In this document: one piece after another, positions 1 to 4,893 of the stretch
Numbering within the stretch: the first letter of the stretch is position 1
Layout: every line of letters begins with the position of its first letter
NCBI GenBank assembly: GCA_018814055.1
Contig: JAHJAL010000106.1
Coordinates: 1-6,987 of the forward strand
Direction: 5' to 3'
Source of the DNA: Patescibacteria group bacterium
GTDB lineage: Bacteria > Patescibacteriota > JAHJAL01
Length of the DNA stretch: 6,987 bases
The notes under the pieces: model-generated
What the model saw: the letters and a program-made list of their open reading frames with translations, nothing else
Databases searched by the model: none
Told to the model about the DNA's origin: nothing
Made by a program: the position numbers and the translations under genes

Positions 1-93
1 CCAAAAATTTCCCACCGCCAAAGTAGGCGGTTCAATAATTTTCAGGGGCCCCTTTGGGAGAATCACTTCATTATCAATTTTTAACACTGCCAC
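1..93 (-). CDS. N-terminal fragment of an unidentified protein, cut by the left window edge
   Basis: An open minus-strand frame runs off the left edge with 31 codons visible. Two in-frame GTG codons could start it, at 91-93 and 85-87; the frame is closed upstream by TGA at 127-129. From the second GTG the protein reads VLKIDNEVILPKG and continues through KIIEPP to GNFW at the edge. I do not recognise the family. Support for a real gene is the mixed, protein-like composition and a strong promoter at 98-126 in the same orientation, whose predicted transcription start falls at or just before the GTG codons. No Shine-Dalgarno motif is present, so the mRNA may be leaderless. The two plus-strand frames over this stretch are also open for a while (to TAA at 82-84 and TGA at 116-118), so openness alone is weak evidence. 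Function is unknown. Confidence 0.45.
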   Translation of the reverse strand, partial: MAVLKIDNEVILPKGPLKIIEPPTLAVGNFW

Positions 94-97
94 AACA

Positions 98-126
98 ATT
101 ATACTGCAAGAACATTGATTGCTCAA
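98..126 (-). promoter_or_regulatory. Sigma-70-type promoter for the left-edge gene
   Basis: On the minus strand a perfect -10 hexamer TATAAT (98-103) lies exactly 17 bp from a -35 candidate TTGAGC (121-126, 4 of 6 matches to TTGACA). The predicted start of transcription is about position 91-93, on top of the GTG start candidates of the partial gene. It sits between the end of rfbA and the next minus-strand gene, so that gene would have its own promoter. The -35 region lies inside the inverted repeat at 115-130. Confidence 0.6.
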
Positions 127-130
127 TCAA
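115..130. repeat. Short inverted repeat over the -35 region
   Basis: TTGATTG (115-121) and CAATCAA (124-130) are exact reverse complements separated by CT. The repeat covers the -35 hexamer of the minus-strand promoter at 98-126. It could be a binding site for a dimeric regulator or part of the 3' end structure of the rfbA transcript, but 7-bp arms in AT-rich sequence can arise by chance. Confidence 0.3.
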
Positions 131-147
131 CAAAAACAACCTTAAAC

Positions 148-175
148 GTAGAGACGCAAAATTTTGCGTCTCTAC
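148..175. repeat. Perfect 28-bp palindrome at the 3' end of rfbA (REP/MITE-like, possible terminator)
   Basis: The 14-base half GTAGAGACGCAAAA (148-161) is followed immediately by its exact reverse complement (162-175). The rfbA stop codon TAG (172-174 on the minus strand) is part of the outer arm, so the element overlaps the gene end. In rfbA mRNA it would fold into a stem of about 12 bp with a 4-nt loop, followed by a U-rich but interrupted tail (GUUUAAGGUUGUUUUUG), so it may also end transcription. From memory, palindromes beginning TAGAGACG are dispersed intergenic repeats in cyanobacteria and some other phyla. Membership of that group is an inference; the palindrome itself is directly visible. 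Confidence 0.85.
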
Positions 176-906
176 CTATTATATAAAGATTTTTTTTGAG
201 CCATAAAATTATTCGCCCGGAGCAAACTATCAAAAGTCCCCGCATCTTCCCAGAGCCCTTCAACAATATAAGTCTTCAACTCACCATCCCGCAAATAACG
301 ATTATTTACGTCCGTAATCTCCAACTCACCGCGACTAGAAGGTTTGACTTCTTTTGCACATTCAACCGCTCGACTGTCATAAGTAAAAATACCAACTTGC
401 ACAAAATTACTTTTGGGATTTTCCGGTTTTTCCTCAATCGAGACCACATTGCCTCTCTCATCAAACTCGACTACTCCAAAACGTCTCGGGTCTTCAACTT
501 CCTTGGCATAAACCACTCCCCCTCTTTCAAATGACTTAATCTGCTGCGAAAAATCATGTTCAAAAATATTGTCACCATAGATAACAGTCACATTACTATC
601 ACCAATAAATTTCTCTCCAATCAACAATGAATCAGCCGTTCCTCGCCTCTGCTGCTGCACTTCATAAGAAAAATTTACCCCAAATTCACTACCACTTCCC
701 AAAAGCTCCTTATACCGATCAACATGATCAGCAGAAAAAATCAGCAAAATATCTTTTATCCCCCCGCTAATCAAAGTCTCAATGGGATAATAAATCATCG
801 GCTTGTCATAAACAGGCAACATCTCCTTTGAAACCACTTTTGTAAGCGGAAGAAGTCGTGTCCCCTTTCCTGCCGACATCACAATCCCCTTCATCACCTT
901 CGTCAT
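172..906 (-). CDS. rfbA: Glucose-1-phosphate thymidylyltransferase-like sugar nucleotidyltransferase (short form)
   Basis: Predicted cytoplasmic enzyme that joins a sugar 1-phosphate to a nucleoside triphosphate (classically dTTP plus glucose-1-P to dTDP-glucose), the first step toward dTDP-rhamnose and related surface sugars. Numbered from the ATG at 904-906 (244 aa): the nucleotide-binding signature SAGKGTRLLPLT is at 11-22, KEMLPVYDKPMIYYPIETL at 28-46, the metal-site motif GDNIF at 111-115, EEKP at 158-161, GELEITDVN at 193-201 and WEDAGTFDSL at 219-228. All follow RmlA order. It is shorter than the roughly 290-aa RmlA form and ends soon after the catalytic domain. The expected GLAQA of RmlA is replaced by RGTADS (88-93), so the sugar or base preference may differ. 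TTG at 925-927 and ATG at 892-894 are alternative starts; ATG 904-906 is chosen because family homology begins just after it. No Shine-Dalgarno is seen. Family certain, exact substrate likely but unproven. Confidence 0.88.
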   Translation of the reverse strand: MTKVMKGIVMSAGKGTRLLPLTKVVSKEMLPVYDKPMIYYPIETLISGGIKDILLIFSADHVDRYKELLGSGSEFGVNFSYEVQQQRRGTADSLLIGEKFIGDSNVTVIYGDNIFEHDFSQQIKSFERGGVVYAKEVEDPRRFGVVEFDERGNVVSIEEKPENPKSNFVQVGIFTYDSRAVECAKEVKPSSRGELEITDVNNRYLRDGELKTYIVEGLWEDAGTFDSLLRANNFMAQKKSLYNR

Positions 907-958
907 TTTATCTAAACCAAAAAACAACTAAATACAAAACAAAAAACAAAACCCCTTA

Positions 959-987
959 TTGTAATATACTAAAGTTGCACATATAAT
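959..987 (+). promoter_or_regulatory. Candidate promoter for the deaminase gene (and perhaps guaBA)
   Basis: TTGTAA (959-964, 4 of 6) lies 17 bp from a perfect TATAAT (982-987). The predicted start is about 994, giving a leader of about 70 nt before the ATG at 1065. The leader contains a small inverted repeat, CACTT (1011-1015) and AAGTG (1022-1026). No clearly better promoter was seen between 988 and 1064. Confidence 0.5.
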
Positions 988-990
988 CAA
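963..990 (-). promoter_or_regulatory. Candidate promoter for rfbA, overlapping the divergent promoter
   Basis: On the minus strand, TTGATT (985-990) and TATATT (963-968, 5 of 6 matches) are separated by 16 bp. The predicted start is near 956, giving a leader of about 49 nt to the rfbA ATG. The DNA from 907 to 960 has no G on the plus strand, so this leader has no C at all and should be almost unstructured. The promoter overlaps nearly base for base with the plus-strand promoter at 959-987. Confidence 0.45.
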
Positions 991-1064
991 GACAAATTTA
1001 AAAATTTATCCACTTCGCTTCAAGTGCAACGATAAACATTATACGATAGTAGTAAATCAAAAAG

Positions 1065-2063
1065 ATGGCGACATTATCTTTCCTAAAAAATATTGAACTG
1101 ACCGAGCTGCATACCCATTTGGGATTTTCCGTGTCACCAAATATGCTGTGGGAAATGGCCCACAATCGTGGTCTTCGTCTACCAACCAAGGACTATTGGG
1201 AATTTGTGAAATTGGTTACATTTCATGAACGCAAGGAATATGAAGAATACTTGATGTTGTACGATCTGACTGAAAAAATTCAATCTTCACCCGATGCCTT
1301 GTTTGCTGCTGCTCAGACAGCTATTTCCGGTGCATACCGCAGCAACAACATCACCAAACTTGAACTACGTTTCAATCCGATTTTGCGCAATCAAAGTGGG
1401 GAAAAAGACCTTGACCACTTGATAGTCTTTACACTACAGGGAATCGAGAGAGCAATGCTAAAATACCCGGTAAAAGCGGGTATTATTTTGATGATGGATC
1501 GTCGCTTTAGTTACGAAGCCAACGCCGCCGTAGTTGATAAAGCAATAAAATATCATGAAAGAGGGGTTATTGGGATTGATTTGGCCGGACCAATTGAAAG
1601 AAATAATAATAGTCGGACATTTAAATGTAGCGATGTAGCTGATTTAGTTAAAAAAGCTAGAAAAGCTGGTTTGGGCATTACAGTTCACACCGGAGAAGCA
1701 ACCAATATTAATGAGATGTGGGAAGTGGTGGAGATACTCAAACCTGATCGTATTGGTCATGGTATTGCCGCTATTGATGATTTAGAATTAATGAAATTTT
1801 TGAGTAAGAAAAAAATTGTACTGGAAACATGCCCCACTTCAAATTTAAACACCAAATTAGTTCGTGATTATGATCATATGAGAGAAATTTATTCCAAACT
1901 CAAAGAGCACAACGTACTATTTACCATAAATACCGATGGTCCGGAAATGCAGCTAATATCATTAAAACACGAATTTACCAAATTACTTGATCACAACATT
2001 TTAACCGAAAAAGACATCTTGCAGTCAAATAAAATAGCCGAAAAAGCCTCGTTTATCAAATAA
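1065..2063 (+). CDS. Adenosine/AMP deaminase superfamily metal-dependent hydrolase
   Basis: Member of the TIM-barrel adenosine deaminase family (332 aa, close to the 330-350 aa of classical enzymes), expected to remove the 6-amino group of an adenine nucleoside or nucleotide in the cytoplasm. Visible motifs are ELHTHL with zinc ligands H16 and H18, GIDLAGP (170-176), VHTGE with zinc ligand H208 and catalytic E211, RIGHG with H232, CPTSN (256-260) and NTDGPE with zinc ligand D291. The catalytic set is therefore complete. Two aspartates that contact substrate in mouse ADA are missing: D19 of HLDG aligns with G20 here (HLGF), and D296 of NTDDP aligns with G292. D19 binds the ribose 5'-OH, so a 5'-modified substrate such as AMP is possible. 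In-frame TAA at 1053-1055 forces the start at or after ATG 1065; no Shine-Dalgarno is seen. It precedes guaB by 126 bp on the same strand, suggesting a supply of inosine or IMP. Confidence 0.85.
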   Translation: MATLSFLKNIELTELHTHLGFSVSPNMLWEMAHNRGLRLPTKDYWEFVKLVTFHERKEYEEYLMLYDLTEKIQSSPDALFAAAQTAISGAYRSNNITKLELRFNPILRNQSGEKDLDHLIVFTLQGIERAMLKYPVKAGIILMMDRRFSYEANAAVVDKAIKYHERGVIGIDLAGPIERNNNSRTFKCSDVADLVKKARKAGLGITVHTGEATNINEMWEVVEILKPDRIGHGIAAIDDLELMKFLSKKKIVLETCPTSNLNTKLVRDYDHMREIYSKLKEHNVLFTINTDGPEMQLISLKHEFTKLLDHNILTEKDILQSNKIAEKASFIK

Positions 2064-2092
2064 ATTACAAACTAGAGAGACACGAAATATAT

Positions 2093-2143
2093 GTCATCCT
2101 CGACCCTAAGCGACGTTAGGAGCGCTAGGGATCGGGGATCCAG
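2093..2143. repeat. GC-rich imperfect hairpin, probable dispersed repeat
   Basis: In a very AT-rich gap, ATCCTCGACCCTAAGCG (2096-2112) pairs with CGCTAGGGATCGGGGAT (2123-2139). The arms give 16 pairs, counting one G-U wobble, with one single-base bulge on each arm and a 10-base loop. A competing smaller hairpin, CCTAA (2105-2109) with TTAGG (2116-2120), is nested in it. The flanks GTC and CCAG complete a unit resembling the GTCATCC...GGATCCAG type of intergenic repeat that I recall from many bacterial genomes. It follows the deaminase stop by about 30 bp and might weaken read-through into guaB, but no T-run follows on the plus strand. Confidence 0.65.
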
Positions 2144-2154
2144 AAAAATATGCT

Positions 2155-2170
2155 AATTTAAATTTAAATT
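2155..2170. repeat. 16-bp AT-only perfect palindrome upstream of guaB
   Basis: AATTTAAATTTAAATT reads identically on both strands and ends 19 bp before the guaB ATG. It is built from repeated AAATTT units. It may be an AT-rich promoter element, an operator or simply low-complexity sequence. No convincing -35/-10 pair at normal spacing was found between 2064 and 2189, so how guaB is transcribed is not settled. Confidence 0.45.
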
Positions 2171-2189
2171 TCTAATTAACCAATATCCT

Positions 2190-3323
2190 ATGAAAAACAA
2201 AATTGTCAACTACGAAGGCCTAACCTTTGACGACGTATTACTACTACCAAATTATTCCGAGATATTACGTGAAGACGTTGATTTATCCGTGTCACTACAC
2301 CCCAAGATCAATCTAAAATTACCCGTGCTGTCAGCCCCCATGGATACGGTTACCGAAGAAAAAATGGTAATAGCGATGGCCAAAAGTGGAGGCTTGGGAG
2401 TAATTCATCGCAATCTGGAGATTGATAAGCAAGCTTCGATAGTAAAAAAAACGAAGGAAGAGAAAGTAGACGATAAAGAAACAGCTGCGATTGATGAATC
2501 AGGTAAATTGTTAGTAGCCGCGGCAGTGGGGATCGGACCGGATTTACAAGAGAGAGTGAAGGCATTGGTAAAAAATGGGGTTGATATGCTGGTTATTGAT
2601 TCGGCTCATGGTAATTCAAAGGGAGTTATTGATGCAGTCAAGATTATTCGCGGCTGGTTTTCTAATATAGCTTTGGTAGCCGGCAATGTGGCTACTTATA
2701 ATGGAACCAAGGCCCTAATCGAGGCCGGGGCTGATGTGGTCAAAGTGGGAAAAGGTCCGGGTAGTATTTGCACCACTCGCATCATTACTGGCATGGGCGT
2801 ACCGCAAATAACGGCGGTCAATGAATGTGTGCGGGCAACTGAGAGTACTAATGTTACGATTATAGCCGACGGGGGGATTAGACAAATGGGTGATATGGCC
2901 AAAGCGTTGGGTTTTGGGGCCACGGCGGTTATGCTTGGTTCCCTGTTGTCAGGATTTGATGAATCGCCAGGTGATATTTTGGAACATGAAAACAAGAAAT
3001 ACAAAGTCTATCGCGGCATGGGCTCAGCCTCAGCCATGGTCAAAGGTGGAGCCGAAAGATATAGTCAGTCAAAAGATGAACAAAAAGGCAAATTGATCGT
3101 CGAAGGGGTAGAGGGTTTAACGCCCTATAAAGGATCAGTGGACGATTATTTATACCAAATAAATGGCAGTCTCAAATCCTCCTTCTTCTATCTGGGCGCA
3201 AAAAATGTACCCACTTTTTATAAAACTTCTCGCTTCATCAAAATCTCTACTGCCGGAATTATTGAAAGCCATCCACATGATGTGGTGGTAACGGATTCTG
3301 GAAAAAATTATAACAACAAATAA
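2190..3323 (+). CDS. guaB: IMP dehydrogenase lacking the CBS (Bateman) domain
   Basis: Oxidises IMP to XMP with NAD+, the committed step to GMP. The 377-aa protein aligns with the E. coli catalytic barrel throughout: LTFDDVLLLP (11-20), SAPMDTVTE (48-56), GGLGVIHRN (67-75), IDSAHG (136-141), GNVAT (165-169), the active-site loop GPGSICTTR with C194, ADGGIR (226-231), YRGMGSASAM (274-283), the flap Arg-Tyr pair R290-Y291, EGVEG (305-309), PYKG (312-315) and the C-terminal potassium-site region ESHPHD to NYN. The ITGMGVPQ context and the Arg-Tyr pair favour IMP dehydrogenase over GMP reductase. Family members are usually about 485 aa; the missing 110 or so residues are exactly the two CBS repeats, which would lie at about residue 92-93. 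Regulation by purine nucleotides through that domain should be absent. The start fits the family N-terminus, without a Shine-Dalgarno. It is followed 29 bp later by guaA. Confidence 0.95.
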   Translation: MKNKIVNYEGLTFDDVLLLPNYSEILREDVDLSVSLHPKINLKLPVLSAPMDTVTEEKMVIAMAKSGGLGVIHRNLEIDKQASIVKKTKEEKVDDKETAAIDESGKLLVAAAVGIGPDLQERVKALVKNGVDMLVIDSAHGNSKGVIDAVKIIRGWFSNIALVAGNVATYNGTKALIEAGADVVKVGKGPGSICTTRIITGMGVPQITAVNECVRATESTNVTIIADGGIRQMGDMAKALGFGATAVMLGSLLSGFDESPGDILEHENKKYKVYRGMGSASAMVKGGAERYSQSKDEQKGKLIVEGVEGLTPYKGSVDDYLYQINGSLKSSFFYLGAKNVPTFYKTSRFIKISTAGIIESHPHDVVVTDSGKNYNNK

Positions 3324-3352
3324 CAATCAAATTTATTAGAAAAAATACAGTC

Positions 3353-4882
3353 ATGATTATTATTATCGACTTTGGTTCACAAACAACTCATCTTATATCC
3401 CGTCGGATCAATGATTTTGGGATAAAAACAAAAATCATCAATCCTGAAAAAACTAATTCTTTTTTTGCCAGTAAAATAAATAGAAAATCATGTAAAGGTA
3501 TTGTCTTATCTGGCGGTCCGGCTAGTGTATATGTCAGAAATGCCCCTATTATCAACAAAAAAATATTCAGTTTGGACATTCCTATATTGGCTATTTGTTA
3601 TGGCATGCAGCTAGCTGCTTATTTATTGAATGGGAAGGTTCGACCGGGAAAAACCAAAGAGTATGGTCCAGCAACTTTGATTCTCAATAAAAAATCCAAT
3701 ATTTTGAATTCATTGTCACAGCACTCGCAAGTCTGGATGAGTCATGGTGATGTCGTAATCAAGCCACCAACCGGATTTTCTTTTGTGGCCCAGACAAAAA
3801 GTATCAAGGCGGCAGCAATGACAAATGAAAAAAAGAAAATATATTGTATCCAATTTCATCCGGAAGTTGAGCACACTGAGTATGGTAATTTAGTTTTAAA
3901 AAACTTCGTAGCTGCCTGCGGATTTGGATTGTCTCGATCAAAAATTGATGTGGCGCGAATCATAAGAAGAATAAAAAATAAAATTGGTTCAGCCAAAACG
4001 ATTGCGGCCGTTTCGGGTGGTTTGGATTCAACCGTGGCCGCTACCCTGGTAGGTAAAGCGATTGGCAAAAACCTAATACCTATACATATTGATAGTGGGT
4101 TGATGCGACCGGGAACTACCGAAAGAGTAATAGATTATTTTGAGAAGAAGCTGAAAATCAAACCAATTATCATCAAAGCTCAAAATCATTTTTTATCAAA
4201 GTTAAAAGGCGTTACTAGTCCGGAAAAGAAGCGGAAAATTATTGGCAAATTGTATATTGATTTGTTTGAAAAAAAACTTGCCTCTATTCCAAATATCAAA
4301 TATTTGGTACAAGGCACAATATATTCTGACGTGATCGAATCAAGGGGTTCAAAACATGCGGCCAATATAAAAAGTCATCACAACGTCGGCGGTCTGCCGA
4401 AAAACATGAAACTTTCTTTGGTCGAGCCAATTAGAGAATTTTATACGGATCAAGTACGAGAAATCGCCAAGAAAATAAATATTCCTACTGAAATTATCTC
4501 CGATCAGCCACATCCCGGCCCCGGCTATGCTATCCGGGTAATCGGTGCCATGAACAGAAAAAGACTGGATATGATTTCTACCGCTGACAATATCGTTATT
4601 GAAGAAATGAAAAGATCCGGCTGGTATCACAAAGTATTGCATTCATTTGCCATATTAACCAATACCAAAAGCACCGCCGTCAAAGGCGATGATCACAACT
4701 ACGGAGAAGTAGTGGCCATAAGAGCCATCGTTTCCAAAGATCGTATGACCGGAAACTGGGCACATCTACCCTACAATTTACTGCAAAAAATATCCGGCCG
4801 AATCGTCAATGAGATTACCGGCGTCTCACGTGTGGTTTACGATATAACCACCAAACCCCCCGCCACGATGGAGTGGGAGTAA
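3353..4882 (+). CDS. guaA: GMP synthase (glutamine-hydrolysing)
   Basis: Converts XMP, ATP and glutamine to GMP, completing the pathway begun by GuaB. The 509-aa protein has the normal two-part build and near-normal length (E. coli 525 aa). The N-terminal class I glutaminase begins IIIIDFGSQ, has the oxyanion-site LSGGPASVY (52-60), the nucleophile C82 in CYGMQ and the H169/E171 pair in FHPEVEH. The ATP-pyrophosphatase domain has the P-loop SGGLDST (221-227), GLMRPG (249-254), QGTIYSDVIES (320-330) and KSHHNVGGLPK (340-350). The C-terminal dimerisation domain includes HPGPG (387-391), the Y449-containing DHNYGEVVAIRA stretch (447-458) and the terminal KPPATMEWE. All catalytic residues I can place are present. 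ATG 3353 gives the canonical N-terminus; the upstream sequence is A-rich with no Shine-Dalgarno. The 29-bp spacing implies co-transcription with guaB. It ends 11 bp from the stop of the convergent ATP-grasp gene. Confidence 0.97.
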   Translation: MIIIIDFGSQTTHLISRRINDFGIKTKIINPEKTNSFFASKINRKSCKGIVLSGGPASVYVRNAPIINKKIFSLDIPILAICYGMQLAAYLLNGKVRPGKTKEYGPATLILNKKSNILNSLSQHSQVWMSHGDVVIKPPTGFSFVAQTKSIKAAAMTNEKKKIYCIQFHPEVEHTEYGNLVLKNFVAACGFGLSRSKIDVARIIRRIKNKIGSAKTIAAVSGGLDSTVAATLVGKAIGKNLIPIHIDSGLMRPGTTERVIDYFEKKLKIKPIIIKAQNHFLSKLKGVTSPEKKRKIIGKLYIDLFEKKLASIPNIKYLVQGTIYSDVIESRGSKHAANIKSHHNVGGLPKNMKLSLVEPIREFYTDQVREIAKKINIPTEIISDQPHPGPGYAIRVIGAMNRKRLDMISTADNIVIEEMKRSGWYHKVLHSFAILTNTKSTAVKGDDHNYGEVVAIRAIVSKDRMTGNWAHLPYNLLQKISGRIVNEITGVSRVVYDITTKPPATMEWE

Positions 4883-4893
4883 AAAATTACAAA

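Noticed and set aside
14..31. Hairpin ACCGCC (14-19) / GGCGGT (26-31), possible terminator
   Set aside because: Only a 6-bp stem, no good T-run on either strand, and it lies inside the probable minus-strand coding frame.
44..53. Palindrome AGGGGCCCCT
   Set aside because: Ten bases only; it encodes part of the open frame and shows no regulatory context.
2..118. Plus-strand open frame ending at TGA 116-118, as the tail of an upstream gene
   Set aside because: The peptide looks like a shadow of the minus-strand frame, with no recognisable motif; the minus-strand frame has a matching promoter.
2065..2093. Promoter for guaB with TTACAA (2065-2070) and TATATG (2088-2093)
   Set aside because: Spacing is right at 17 bp but the hexamers match only 3 and 4 of 6, and the large hairpin would follow directly.
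2190..3323. GMP reductase (guaC) instead of IMP dehydrogenase, because of the short length
   Set aside because: The Arg-Tyr flap pair, the ITGMGVPQ context and the C-terminal ESHPHD region match IMP dehydrogenase, and guaA follows.
2200..3330. Shift in C/G balance along guaB (C-rich ends, G-rich middle) as a sign of recombination
   Set aside because: Protein motifs run unbroken through the shifts, and the change is modest by eye.
4832..4851. Hairpin GTGGTT / AACCAC near the end of guaA as a terminator
   Set aside because: It lies in the conserved VVYDITT coding region, has an 8-base loop and no T-run follows.
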